A stretch of 43,562 nt of DNA from Pseudomonadota bacterium (GCA_021805685.1 JAJZET010000025.1:1-43562); one strand, 5' to 3'; positions 9,833-19,393 are shown, counted from the stretch's first letter. A program made the numbers and translations. The notes: a model not told the origin generated them from the letters alone.

Positions 9833-11212
9833 ATGCGGTTTCCCACCTACAGCCTGTGCGCCCTGCTGCTGGCCGCGCCGTTCGTACACGCGCAGACCGC
9901 GCCGGCGCCTGCCACCAGCGCGCACGAACCGCCCACCGACCTGCCCGCCACCCACGTGCACGCCAACGTACCGGCCAAGGACGCGGACGGCCAACCCAGC
10001 CTCGACGACATCCGCCGCTTCAGCCGCGTCTACGACATCGTGCGCCAGGCCTACGTCGAACCGGTGGGCAACAAGGAGCTGATCAAGGACGCGATCACCG
10101 GCATGCTCGCCGGACTCGACCCGCACAGCGAATACCTCGACAAGCAGGGCCTGGCCCAGCTCGACGAGGACACCACCGGCCAGTACAGCGGCCTCGGCAT
10201 CGAGGTTTTGGAACAGGATGGCGGCCTGCTGATCGTCACACCCATCGACGACACGCCCGCCTCGCGCGCCGGCATCAAGCCAGGCGACAGCATCGTGAAG
10301 ATCGACGGCGCGCTGGTCGACCCGCAGAACGTGGACGCGATGTTCAAGAAGCTGCGCGGCAAGCCCGGCAGCAAGATCACCCTGACCATCGTGCACAAGG
10401 GCAGCGACACGCCGGTGGACATGCACCTGGTGCGCGAGAACATTGCCATCACCAGCGTCAAGGTGCGCCAGCTCGAGCCCGGCTACGACTACATTCGCAT
10501 CACGCAGTTCCAGAGCGATACCGCGCCCGACCTCGAACGCAAGCTGGCGGCGCTGATCGCCAAGGACGGCGCGCCGAAGGGCGCGGTGCTCGACCTGCGC
10601 AACAACCCCGGCGGCCTGCTCACCGCCGCGGTGTCGGTGAGCGACGACTTCCTCGACTCCGGCACCATCGTCACCACCCGCGGCCGCCTGCCCGATTCCA
10701 ACATGAGCTTCAGCGCCCACCCCGGTGACCTGCTCGACGGTGCGCCGCTGGTGGTGCTGGTGAACCACGGCACCGCCTCCGCCGCGGAGATCGTCTCCGG
10801 CGCATTGAAGGACAACCACCGCGCCCTGCTGATGGGGCAGCGCACCTTCGGCAAGGGCGTGGTGCAGACCGTGCTGCCGCTGGATGCCGACCATGCCGTG
10901 AAGATCACCACCGCGCGCTACTACACGCCCAACGGCACCTCGATCCAGGCCGAGGGCATCAAGCCCGACATCGCGCTGGCCGACATCGACGTGCGCAAGG
11001 CCGACACGGCGCCCGCGCTGATCGACTCCGAAGCCGACCTGCCGCACCACCTCGCCAACCAGAACGCCAAGGCCGGCGGCAACATCGACAACGACGGCAG
11101 CGCCGCCGCCACCAGGCTCGCCACCAGCGACTACGCGCTGTCGCAGGCACTCAACGTGCTCAAGGGGCTGGCACTGGGGCGCGGCGCGGCGGCCAAGCCG
11201 TCCGCCCAATAG
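9833..11212 (+). CDS. S41-family C-terminal processing peptidase with PDZ domain
   Basis: Signal peptide MRFPTYSLCALLLAAPFVHAQ; SEYLDK, PDZ (GLGIEVLEQDGGLLIVTPIDDTPASRAGIKPGDSI), LRNNPGGLL, NHGTASAAEIVSGALKD, RTFGKGVVQTV. Confidence 0.93.
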   Translation: MRFPTYSLCALLLAAPFVHAQTAPAPATSAHEPPTDLPATHVHANVPAKDADGQPSLDDIRRFSRVYDIVRQAYVEPVGNKELIKDAITGMLAGLDPHSEYLDKQGLAQLDEDTTGQYSGLGIEVLEQDGGLLIVTPIDDTPASRAGIKPGDSIVKIDGALVDPQNVDAMFKKLRGKPGSKITLTIVHKGSDTPVDMHLVRENIAITSVKVRQLEPGYDYIRITQFQSDTAPDLERKLAALIAKDGAPKGAVLDLRNNPGGLLTAAVSVSDDFLDSGTIVTTRGRLPDSNMSFSAHPGDLLDGAPLVVLVNHGTASAAEIVSGALKDNHRALLMGQRTFGKGVVQTVLPLDADHAVKITTARYYTPNGTSIQAEGIKPDIALADIDVRKADTAPALIDSEADLPHHLANQNAKAGGNIDNDGSAAATRLATSDYALSQALNVLKGLALGRGAAAKPSAQ

Positions 11213-11238
11213 CGCGCGGCTTCACCAGGAACGTCACC

Positions 11239-11631
11239 ATGCCCAGCCTGCCTCCTGCCGGCGCCGTCTTGTACGCCAAGGACATCGCGAAGGTCGGCCA
11301 TTTTTATGCGGACGTCGCCGGCCTTCGGCTCGCGCACGAGGAACAGGATCACCTCGTGCTGGAGTCGGATACGTTCCAGCTGGTAGTCGTCGCGATACCA
11401 AGCAAGCGGGCGGCATCCATCCACATCGCGGAGCCGCCGCAGCGCCGTGAAAACACGGCCATCAAGCTGGTTTTCCCGGTCTCCAGCCTTGTCGCAGCGC
11501 GCCAGGCGGCGCAGCTGCGCGGCGGCGAACTCAACGCCCCTTCGCGCGAGTGGCTGTTCCAGGGCTCGCGCGTCTGCGACGGCCACGACCCGGAAGGGAA
11601 TGTCGTGCAGTTTCGTGAACGCGCACGCTGA
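11239..11631 (+). CDS. VOC (glyoxalase/bleomycin-resistance superfamily) protein
   Basis: AVLYAKDIAKVGHFYADVAGLRLAHEEQDHLVLES ... VCDGHDPEGNVVQFRE. Confidence 0.8.
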   Translation: MPSLPPAGAVLYAKDIAKVGHFYADVAGLRLAHEEQDHLVLESDTFQLVVVAIPSKRAASIHIAEPPQRRENTAIKLVFPVSSLVAARQAAQLRGGELNAPSREWLFQGSRVCDGHDPEGNVVQFRERAR

Positions 11632-11668
11632 CATCCCGATGCAGCGGGCGGCGTGGCCGCATCGCTGA

Positions 11669-12862
11669 TTACAGCCGCCCGCCCTGGTCGGCGGCCAGCA
11701 GCTCGGCCGGCAGCGGCAGCAGTTCGAGGCCGCGCGCGAACAGCATCGCCTGGAAGCGCTCGCCCATCTGGTCGGGCAGCGTGAGCCGCTTCACCTCCTG
11801 GGCCAGGCGATAGCGCGCCGCCTCGTCGGCAGCCTGCGCATGGGCGCTCTCGAACGCCTGCTGCAGGCCGCTGGCGATCAGGAACTGTGCCTGCGGCAGG
11901 TACGCGGCCACACCGAACCCTGCGTGGTTGCCGGCTTCGGCCAGGGCGGTGAAATCCACCGAGGCGGTGAGGTCGTTGAGACCGGGCAACCACAACGGAT
12001 CGCTGTGCGCGTGATGGCGGTAGTGCGCCATCAGCGTGCCGTCGCGGCGGTCGGGCTGGTAGAACTCGCGGCGCACGTAGCCGTAGTCGACGAACAGCAT
12101 CACGCCGGCCTCCAGCGAGCCGGCCACGGCCTGCAGCCAGTACGGTAGCTGCGGCAGCAGCTCGGTGCGGTAGCCGTCGGCGAAGTCCTCGCCGAGGTCG
12201 CGCTCGACGTGGCGCACCGCGCCGGCCACCAGGGCGTCGGCAGGGCGGTCCACGCGCATCAGCCGGCCTTCGCCGTCCAGCGCCACGTATTCCTCGTAGA
12301 CCTCGCCGCCCTTCATCGCGATGCGCGTGGTAGGCAACGCGTCGATCACCTCGTTGGCGAACAGCACGCCGCGCCAGCCGTGGTCGGGCGGACCGTCCAG
12401 CCAGCGGACGCGCGCGTTGACCTCGCTCGGCAGCGCGGCGGCCAGGCGCTCGCGCTGGCGCTCGCGCAGGTCGGCGCTGGGTTCGAGGATCAGGTAGCGA
12501 TGCGGCAGGCTACCGGCTTCGGCGAGCGCCTCGAGTACCGCCTCCGCGAAGGCGCCGCTGCCGCCGCCCAGCTCGAGGAAGCTTGCCTGCTCGCCCAGCG
12601 TATCCAGCACCGGCGCGACCACGTTCGCCACGCAGCGCGCAAACAGTTCACCCAGCTCCGGTGCAGTGACGAAGTCGCCGGCCTCGCCGAACTTGGTCTT
12701 GCCCGCGCTGTAATAGCCCAGCCCCGGCGCATACAGGCAGCGCTCCATGAACTGCGAGAACGGCATCGGGCCGTGCGCGGCGATCTGTTCGCGCAACTGC
12801 TGCAGCAGGCGGTCGGAGTGCGCGCGCTCGTCGGCGCCGGGTTCGGGGAGGCGGGGGGACAT
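11669..12862 (-). CDS. Class I SAM-dependent methyltransferase, MidA/NDUFAF7 family
   Basis: PMPFSQFMERCLYAPGLGYYSAGKTKFGEAGDFVTAPELGELFARCVA, FLELGGGSGAFAEAVLEAL, FANEVIDALPTTR, FVDYGYVRREFYQPDRRDGTLMAHYRH. Confidence 0.88.
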   Translation of the reverse strand: MSPRLPEPGADERAHSDRLLQQLREQIAAHGPMPFSQFMERCLYAPGLGYYSAGKTKFGEAGDFVTAPELGELFARCVANVVAPVLDTLGEQASFLELGGGSGAFAEAVLEALAEAGSLPHRYLILEPSADLRERQRERLAAALPSEVNARVRWLDGPPDHGWRGVLFANEVIDALPTTRIAMKGGEVYEEYVALDGEGRLMRVDRPADALVAGAVRHVERDLGEDFADGYRTELLPQLPYWLQAVAGSLEAGVMLFVDYGYVRREFYQPDRRDGTLMAHYRHHAHSDPLWLPGLNDLTASVDFTALAEAGNHAGFGVAAYLPQAQFLIASGLQQAFESAHAQAADEAARYRLAQEVKRLTLPDQMGERFQAMLFARGLELLPLPAELLAADQGGRL

Positions 12863-12940
12863 GCGATCTGCCGTCGTCTGCAAAGGCTTCAAGGATAGCC
12901 GATGCGTCCGTGCAGCCCGCGCGGACGGGAGGGGGCTCCC

Positions 12941-12981
12941 CACCCGGCCGTGCCCTGAGGGGCCGCGGCGGCGGCCGGGTG
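12941..12981 (-). other. Stem-loop downstream of TBDR2 (10-bp arms CACCCGGCCG / CGGCCGGGTG)
   Basis: Exact inverted repeat; no clear T-tract, so termination role is only possible. Confidence 0.4.
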
Positions 12982-13001
12982 GACGTCCAGGGCGCGGACG
13001 A

Positions 13002-15209
13002 TCAGAAATCCTTCTGCAGGCTCAGGTACAGGCCGCGGCGCGGCCCGAACTGCGGTGCGCCCACGCCGATGCCGGTGCCATCGCGCAACTCGTAGCTGCG
13101 ATCCAGCGCATTGATGACCGCCACCTGGGCATGCAGCTTGCCGAAACGATCGACCCGGAAGTCATGCGAGATGCTGAAGTTGAGCTGGAAATACCCTGGC
13201 ATGCGGGCGCCGTTGGGCACCGCGCCATCGCGACGCAGGCCGCTGCCGAACAGGTAGTCGGCACCCAGCTTGGTGTCGTCGCCCAGCGCGTAGCTGATGC
13301 CGCCGGAAGAGGTGTATTTCTGGTCGTGGTCGAGATGGATGTAGTTGTTCGCGATGTAGGCCAGGTCGGCGGGGCCGAAGTTGTACTGGCTGGTGACCAC
13401 GTCCTTGCCCATCGCCTTGCTCCAGGCAAAGTTGAAGTAGCCGGTCCATGGGCCGTTGTCGTAGTCGGCGGTGAACTCGGTGCCGGCCACGCGCCCGTAC
13501 TTGTAGTTGAACGTGGAATAGACCAGCGCGGCGCCGAATTGGCCCTCATCCTGCAGGTCGTGCACCTCGCGGTAATAGGTATCCAGGCCCAGCGTCCAAT
13601 GGCTGCCGATGCTTTGCGAAACGCCGGCATCGAAGTAGTTGGAGCGCTCGGCCAGCGGCTTGTTGTCGCCGTAGTTCTTCACCGCGTTGGTGGTGCCGGC
13701 GAAGGCCGCGATGTTCGCGGCGGTGATCATCTCGGTGGCCGGCGGCGTGAAGTAGCGCGAATAGCCGGCATGCACGGTGGTGCTGCCAGTGGCCTGCCAG
13801 ACCACACCAACGCGCGGGCTGAGCTGGCTCTGGGTGGTACCGAACGCCTTATACGCGTCGCCGCGCAGGCCGTAGTTCACCGTCCAGTCCTCACCGAGGC
13901 TCCACTCGTCCTGCACGTAGGCGGACCACGTCCTGGCGACGATCGGGGCGCTGGTGAAGATGCCGAGCGGCACCGTGCTGGACTGGTTGCCGTTCGCATC
14001 GACTGGGAACACCAGCGAATTGGTCGTGGTGAGGGCACGGTCGTCACTGCCGTACAAGCCGTAGCGCAGGGTATTCGTGTCGTTCAGCGGCGTGGAGAAA
14101 TCCGCCTGCAACGTGCTTGCACGATCGGCCTGGTGGATGCTGCCGGCCACGCCGTTGAACATCAGGTCGCCGATGTTGTCGGGCAGGTACTGCAGGCCGC
14201 TGTAGCGCTGGCCCAGCGAAACCTGGTAATCGGTCTTGCCCGACTTGCCCTGCAGCGAAAGCACGCCGAAGCGGGTCTGCTCGTTCTGCCGTTCGTTCAG
14301 GCGGGCCGAATTGAAGCTGGTGAGGCCGAGGTAACCGAACTGCGGCACCTGCCCCGGGTTGTTCGGGATCTGGAAGCGGTTGTTGGCGAAGCCGAACATG
14401 AAACTCAGCCGCATGTCGTTGTCGATCAGGTAGGAAATATCGCCGAAGCCCTTGACCTGGTTGGTATGGTCGTGGATCGGCGTGCGACTGGCGGTGGGAT
14501 TCTCGATGCCGACGTCGTTCTGCAGGTAGTTGACGGTGAAGTAGGCGCTCCATCGGCCGCTGTTGCCCCACAGCGAAAGGTTCGGATTGAAGGTGCCGAA
14601 AGACCCCCCGGTGACGCCGACGCTGCCGCCGTTGCCGAGGTCGGCGCCGCTCTTGGTGGTGATATCCACCACGGCCGCGGTACGCAGGCCGTATTCCGCG
14701 GGCAGGGCGCCGTCGAGCAGGTTCATGCTCTGGATCGCGCGCGCGTCCAGCGTCTGGCCAAAGCCGGAGATCGACTCGGGAATGATCACGCCGTCGATGC
14801 GGTACTGCAGGTTCGCGTGGTCGCCACGCACGTGCAGGCCGCCGTAGGAGTCCTGCACCACGCCCGGTGCCTGCAAGACCACCTGGTTCAGCGGCGTGGA
14901 GGCACCCAGCGGCAACGTCTGGATGTCCTTCGCGTCGATCACGTATTGGCTGGAACCGGTGTCCGGCGACAGCGCGTTGCGTGCCTGGTCCAACGCTGCG
15001 CTGACGCTGACCGCACCGAGGTCCCTTACCTTCGGCGCACGCCGGTTGCGCGCCGCTTCCGGGTTGCTGTCGCCGTCCGCCGACGGGCTGGCGTTAGCGC
15101 CGCCGGTCGCCGCTGCGGCGGAAGGAGGCGCGACCTCATCGGCGCGGGCATGGGCGGGTATTACGCACAGAGCGGCGGCGAGACTCAGGGCAAGCGGGGA
15201 AAGCTTCAT
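13002..15209 (-). CDS. TonB-dependent receptor (TBDR2), predicted metal (zinc)-responsive from its upstream palindrome
   Basis: Signal peptide MKLSPLALSLAAALCVIPAHA; plug (YVIDAKDIQTLPLGASTPLNQVVLQAPGVVQDSYGGLHVRGDHANLQYRIDGVIIPESISGFGQ); barrel; C-terminal ...YLSLQKDF. Confidence 0.9.
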   Translation of the reverse strand: MKLSPLALSLAAALCVIPAHARADEVAPPSAAAATGGANASPSADGDSNPEAARNRRAPKVRDLGAVSVSAALDQARNALSPDTGSSQYVIDAKDIQTLPLGASTPLNQVVLQAPGVVQDSYGGLHVRGDHANLQYRIDGVIIPESISGFGQTLDARAIQSMNLLDGALPAEYGLRTAAVVDITTKSGADLGNGGSVGVTGGSFGTFNPNLSLWGNSGRWSAYFTVNYLQNDVGIENPTASRTPIHDHTNQVKGFGDISYLIDNDMRLSFMFGFANNRFQIPNNPGQVPQFGYLGLTSFNSARLNERQNEQTRFGVLSLQGKSGKTDYQVSLGQRYSGLQYLPDNIGDLMFNGVAGSIHQADRASTLQADFSTPLNDTNTLRYGLYGSDDRALTTTNSLVFPVDANGNQSSTVPLGIFTSAPIVARTWSAYVQDEWSLGEDWTVNYGLRGDAYKAFGTTQSQLSPRVGVVWQATGSTTVHAGYSRYFTPPATEMITAANIAAFAGTTNAVKNYGDNKPLAERSNYFDAGVSQSIGSHWTLGLDTYYREVHDLQDEGQFGAALVYSTFNYKYGRVAGTEFTADYDNGPWTGYFNFAWSKAMGKDVVTSQYNFGPADLAYIANNYIHLDHDQKYTSSGGISYALGDDTKLGADYLFGSGLRRDGAVPNGARMPGYFQLNFSISHDFRVDRFGKLHAQVAVINALDRSYELRDGTGIGVGAPQFGPRRGLYLSLQKDF

Positions 15210-15264
15210 GGGGTCGGGTTCCGATTCCGGGTGGGCAGTCCGGCGTATCCGCCGGACGATGTAT

Positions 15265-15282
15265 GTAATGTTATAACATTAC
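15265..15282. promoter_or_regulatory. Zur-like operator: 18-bp perfect palindrome GTAATGTTATAACATTAC
   Basis: Exact palindrome about 55 bp upstream of the TBDR2 start; contains ATGTTATAACAT, resembling Zur-box cores. Confidence 0.65.
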
Positions 15283-15550
15283 TATCGCAGCGACCGGATC
15301 GACCGGGCCACAAGTCATGGCTCCTGGTCCGCCCGTTGATCCCCGCTTCATGCCCACTACGGATGAGTCAGGGACGACGAAGACCCCGCCGGCCTGTGGA
15401 GTCGCGTCGGAGCGTGTCGCGCCGCGACCGGCACGCAGCCGCCCAGGCGATCGTGCCGAGCGAGGGGGACGTCCGGCGGCCATGCGCCCTGATCTCAATC
15501 GCTGCGACGGTCGGGCTGCACGATGGACGCTTCGTGCAATCGGTGAGGCC

Positions 15551-16957
15551 GTGAGTACCCCATCCCCCGCCACCCTCGAACGTGCGTACCGCGTGCGACT
15601 GCGGCCGACGAAGGCACAGGCGCGGGTGCTGTCGCGCCTGTTCGGTGCAGTGCGGGGGGTGTGGAACTGGGCACTGCGGGAGAAGGAGGCGGCCTGGCGC
15701 GCGGACGGCACGAAGCTGTCGGGCATCGACCTGTCGCGCTTGTTCACCACGCTGCGCCAGGCCCCGGAAACGGCATGGCTGGGCGAACTGCCGCGCGAAC
15801 CGTTCAACCAGGTGCTGAGAAATTTCGACACGGCCTGGCGCAACTTCTTTAGCGGTCGGGTGAGGCGGCCACGGCGCAAGCGCTTTGGCACGGTGCAGTC
15901 GGCGCGGTTCACGCTGGATCAGCGCCGGCGGGGGCTCGTGGCCGTCCAGGGTAAGCACGGCAGCGTGCAGCTCGACGGCATCGGCCGTGTCCGCTTCCGG
16001 GTGAGCGAGCCGATGCTGGGCCGCCTGCGCAGCGTCACGGTGAGCCGGGATGGCGCGGGCCGATGGTTCGCGTGCTTCACGGCGGACGGCGTGCCAACAC
16101 CGGCGACCTTCACGGCAATGCTGCCGTCAATCGGCGTCGACCTGGGACTGAGGGACACCGCGGCGCTGAGCACCGGCGAGAAAGTGGCCGCACCGAAGCA
16201 CCTGTGCCATGCCCTGGCGACGCTGCGCCGCTACCAGCGACACTATGGCCGCCAGCGCGATGCGGCGGCGCGCCGGCAAGGCCTCGATCCGGGGCGTGCC
16301 TTACCGAAAGGCACGCGGATCGACGTCTCGAACCGCATGCGCGTCACCCGGCAGCGGATCGGCCACCTGCACGCCCGCATCGCCGACCGGCGTCGCGACC
16401 ACCAGCACCAGCTGACGGCGCGGCTGGTGGCGAGCGCGCAGGTGATCTGCATCGAGGACCTGGCCGTGAAGGCGATGGGGCGCAGCACGGGATGGCGGGC
16501 GTTCCGGCGCTCGGTCGGCGATGCCGGCCTGGGCGAGATCCGGCGGCAACTGGTCTACAAGGCGGCCTGGCGAGGCCGCGTGGTGAGTGCTGTGGGTCGG
16601 TTCTATCCGTCGAGCAAGACCTGCAGCGCCTGCGGGCATGTGTACGGTGGCCTGCGGCGCAACGACGACCACTGGGTCTGCCGGCCGTGCGGCGCCGCCC
16701 ACGACCGCGACTACAACGCGGCGATCACCATCGAGCGCGAGGGGCTACGCCTGCTCGCGGAAGGTTCCGGCGGCGACGCCGGAAGTACCCGGAGGAGCCG
16801 GGGAACTGACGCGCGGGGAGAGTTTGCGTGCGCGGCAGGCAGTTCATCGCCTGCCGGACAGCCGAGCTCGTCGAACCGCGAACCCGACCGTCGGGCGGCT
16901 CCGCCGCCCATCCCCAGCACGAGCCGGGATGGACCGGTGAACGCTGGGGGCGGTTGA
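15551..16957 (+). CDS. tnpB: TnpB / IS200-IS605-family OrfB RNA-guided nuclease-like protein (probable GTG start; ORF open from 15317)
   Basis: YRVRLRPTKAQARVLSRLFGAVRGVWNWAL, RuvC-I GVDLGLRD, RuvC-II ICIEDLAVKAM, zinc ribbon CSACG...CRPC, RuvC-III HDRDYNAAITI. Confidence 0.92.
   Translation: MSTPSPATLERAYRVRLRPTKAQARVLSRLFGAVRGVWNWALREKEAAWRADGTKLSGIDLSRLFTTLRQAPETAWLGELPREPFNQVLRNFDTAWRNFFSGRVRRPRRKRFGTVQSARFTLDQRRRGLVAVQGKHGSVQLDGIGRVRFRVSEPMLGRLRSVTVSRDGAGRWFACFTADGVPTPATFTAMLPSIGVDLGLRDTAALSTGEKVAAPKHLCHALATLRRYQRHYGRQRDAAARRQGLDPGRALPKGTRIDVSNRMRVTRQRIGHLHARIADRRRDHQHQLTARLVASAQVICIEDLAVKAMGRSTGWRAFRRSVGDAGLGEIRRQLVYKAAWRGRVVSAVGRFYPSSKTCSACGHVYGGLRRNDDHWVCRPCGAAHDRDYNAAITIEREGLRLLAEGSGGDAGSTRRSRGTDARGEFACAAGSSSPAGQPSSSNREPDRRAAPPPIPSTSRDGPVNAGGG
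16740..16957 (+). ncRNA. Putative omegaRNA/right-end region overlapping the TnpB 3' end
   Basis: Low-complexity tail after the RuvC-III motif (GSGGDAGSTRRSRGTDARGEFACAAGSSSPAGQPSSSNREPDRR) plus hairpin GGGCGGC-TCC-GCCGCCC (16893-16909). Boundaries not determinable here. Confidence 0.35.
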
Positions 16958-17013
16958 GATTCCGACTAGACTGGCCGCTCACTCCGCCCTTGCCGGCATC
17001 CCGGAGCTGCGCC

Positions 17014-17733
17014 ATGAGCCATCCCGACACATTCGGCGGCAGCCGCCAGGTACCCGCCGTGATAGGCGGCCAGGAGGAGGCGAACCGGGTTACCCAGGCT
17101 ATCCTCGACTTCGTCAGTCGCATTCCCGGCAGCAAGGTGGACGGCACCGCCGATCCGCTGGCGCAGGCGCGCCAGATCGCCAGCCGCGCCGCCCAGCGCG
17201 CCGCGCTCACCTCCGGCACGCTGGCGCTGCCGCCGGGGCCGCTGGGCTGGCTCACCGTGTTGCCGGAGCTGATGGCGATCTGGCGGATCCAGGCGCAGAT
17301 GGTCAGCGACATCGCCGCCGCCTATGGCCGCCACGCCGAACTCGGCCGCGAACAGATGCTGTATTGCCTGTTCCGCCACACCGCGGCGCAGGCCTTCCGC
17401 GACCTGGTGGTACGCATGGGCGATCGCCTGCTGTTCCGCCGCATGTCTTACACGGTGGTGGAGCGCTTGGCCAAGCAGCTCGGCGTGAAACTGAGCCGCC
17501 GCGCCGTCGGCGAAGGCCTGTCGCGCTGGCTGCCGGTGATCGGTGCCTTGGGCGTGGGCGCCTACGCCTACTACGACACCGGACAGGTCGCCGCCACCAC
17601 CATCGAGTTGTTCAGCCGCGGCATCGACCATGAAGGCCATGGCGATCTCGACGAGGCGCCTCCGCCGCACAGGCGCGGCGGCGCGGCGGCCAAAGCCATT
17701 GCGCCCAAGCGCCATCCATCCAGCGACGCATGA
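17014..17733 (+). CDS. Conserved protein, EcsC-like
   Basis: LALPPGPLGWLTVLPELMAIWRIQAQMVSDIAAAYGRHAELGREQMLYCLFRH resembles EcsC-family proteins (memory-based). Confidence 0.55.
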   Translation: MSHPDTFGGSRQVPAVIGGQEEANRVTQAILDFVSRIPGSKVDGTADPLAQARQIASRAAQRAALTSGTLALPPGPLGWLTVLPELMAIWRIQAQMVSDIAAAYGRHAELGREQMLYCLFRHTAAQAFRDLVVRMGDRLLFRRMSYTVVERLAKQLGVKLSRRAVGEGLSRWLPVIGALGVGAYAYYDTGQVAATTIELFSRGIDHEGHGDLDEAPPPHRRGGAAAKAIAPKRHPSSDA

Positions 17734-17793
17734 GTGACGCGCCGGCAGCGATCCGGCAAGCTCTCACCATCCGAATCGCGCAGGAACCATCGC

Positions 17794-18540
17794 ATGCCGC
17801 CTCGCCACGACCGCCCCGTCGCGCTGATCACCGGTGCCGGCAAACGCGTGGGCGCGGTGATCGCGCGCACGCTGCACGCCGCCGGGTACAGCGTCGTCCT
17901 GCACTGTCGTCGTTCGCGGGACGAAGCCGCGGCGCTCGCTGCCGAGCTGGAGCGCGCGTGCGCCGGCAGCTCGCTGGTGCTGCAGGCCGATCTGGCCGAC
18001 CTGCAGGCGCCCACCATGCTGGTGGATGCGACGTTGGCGCACTTCGGCCGTCTCGATGCACTGGTCAACAATGCCTCGGCGTTCTTTCCCACGCCGGTCG
18101 GCACCGTCACCGTCGAACAATGGAACGAGCTGTTCGCCTCGAACGCGCAGGCGCCATTCTTCCTCGCGCAGGCGGCCACGCCTGCCTTGCGCGCGGCGCA
18201 GGGCGCCATCGTCAACCTGGTGGACATCTACGCCGAGCGCGCGCTGGCGAACCATCCGCTCTACTGCATGGCCAAGGCCGCGCTGGCGGCGATGACGCGG
18301 GCGCTGGCGCTGGACCTCGCGCCCGACGTGCGCGTCAACGGCGTGGCACCCGGCGCCGTGCTGTGGCCCAGCGACGGCAAGCCGTACGACGACCAGCAGG
18401 CGATGCTTGCCCGCACCCCGATGCAACGCGCCGGCTCGCCCGAGGACGTGGCCGGCGCCGTGCTGTGGCTGCTGCGCGATGCGCCCTACGTGACCGGGCA
18501 AATCCTCAACGTGGACGGCGGGCGCACGCTCGCGGTGTGA
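17794..18540 (+). CDS. SDR-family pteridine reductase-like protein
   Basis: ALITGAGKRVGAVIARTLHAAGYSVVLHCRRSRDEAAALAAEL, LVNNASAFFPTPVG, YCMAKAALAAMTRALALDLAPDVRVNGVAPGAVLWP. Confidence 0.82.
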   Translation: MPPRHDRPVALITGAGKRVGAVIARTLHAAGYSVVLHCRRSRDEAAALAAELERACAGSSLVLQADLADLQAPTMLVDATLAHFGRLDALVNNASAFFPTPVGTVTVEQWNELFASNAQAPFFLAQAATPALRAAQGAIVNLVDIYAERALANHPLYCMAKAALAAMTRALALDLAPDVRVNGVAPGAVLWPSDGKPYDDQQAMLARTPMQRAGSPEDVAGAVLWLLRDAPYVTGQILNVDGGRTLAV

Positions 18541-18541
18541 A

Positions 18542-19393
18542 TCAGTGCTTCGTGCGGAACGCCGATTCCAGCAACGCCTGGTCGAAGCCGCCGCCCACCT
18601 CGCCCGCCTCGGCGTAGCGATACAAGGCAGCGGAATAGATGCCCTGCAGGGTGGATTGCACCAGGCCAAGCAGGATGAAGGCGACCACGATCACCACACC
18701 CACCAGCACCATGGCGGCCACCGACTGCGTGGCTGCCGCGCCGACCATCAGTGCACCGGCGAGCAGTACCACGAGGAACATCACCAGGCCGAATACCGCG
18801 CCCAGCCCGACGTTGCCGATCAGGTTCTCGCCCCAGGTGCGCTTGAGCAGCTCGGCACTGCGCTTCACCGCATCCATCGGGCCGATGCCTTCGCTGGCCA
18901 GCACGGGCACCACCAGGAAGGTAGCCACCGTCCACGCCAGGCCCAGCAGGCCCACCACGAAGCGACCGATCAGGCCCAGGCGTTCCTGCAGCATGCGCAG
19001 CAGCAGCCCCACGGTGGCGGCGATCAAGGCGTAGCCGAAGATGCTGCCCAGCCGCGCTCGCGCCAGCGCGAAGCCTTCGGCCAGGCCGGCCGATTCACCA
19101 CGCAGGCGTGCCAGCGCCACGCCGACCAGCGCCGTATTGAAGAACACGATCACGAAGTACTGCACGAGGTAAAACGCGAACAGCAGCGCGTAATAGAACG
19201 GCGAGAAGCGGCCTTCGTCCAGATCGGCGTGGTGACCGATCATCGCCAGCACCACCGGCACCAGGAAACTCGCCGCCACCACCATGCTGCACACGCCCGC
19301 GAGCAGCGGGAACACCAGCAGCAACTTGTCCGCGCGCAACACGCCCGCGCTTGCCTTCATCAATGCCCAACTGCGGGCGAACTTTCCGGCCAT
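18542..19393 (-). CDS. Integral membrane protein, DUF6159-like
   Basis: Multiple hydrophobic segments; MAGKFARSWALMKASAGVLRADKLLLVFPLLAGV... ALYRYAEAGEVGGGFDQALLESAFRTK. Confidence 0.65.
   Translation of the reverse strand: MAGKFARSWALMKASAGVLRADKLLLVFPLLAGVCSMVVAASFLVPVVLAMIGHHADLDEGRFSPFYYALLFAFYLVQYFVIVFFNTALVGVALARLRGESAGLAEGFALARARLGSIFGYALIAATVGLLLRMLQERLGLIGRFVVGLLGLAWTVATFLVVPVLASEGIGPMDAVKRSAELLKRTWGENLIGNVGLGAVFGLVMFLVVLLAGALMVGAAATQSVAAMVLVGVVIVVAFILLGLVQSTLQGIYSAALYRYAEAGEVGGGFDQALLESAFRTKH

Noticed and set aside
15317-15550. N-terminal extension of TnpB from the first ATG in the ORF
   Set aside because: TnpB homology starts at AYRVRLRPTKAQ just after the GTG at 15551; upstream part is low complexity and probably IS left-end DNA.
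12747-15554. 935-aa plus-strand ORF antisense to TBDR2
   Set aside because: Shadow ORF of the TBDR2 reading frame; composition typical of antisense GC-rich ORFs.
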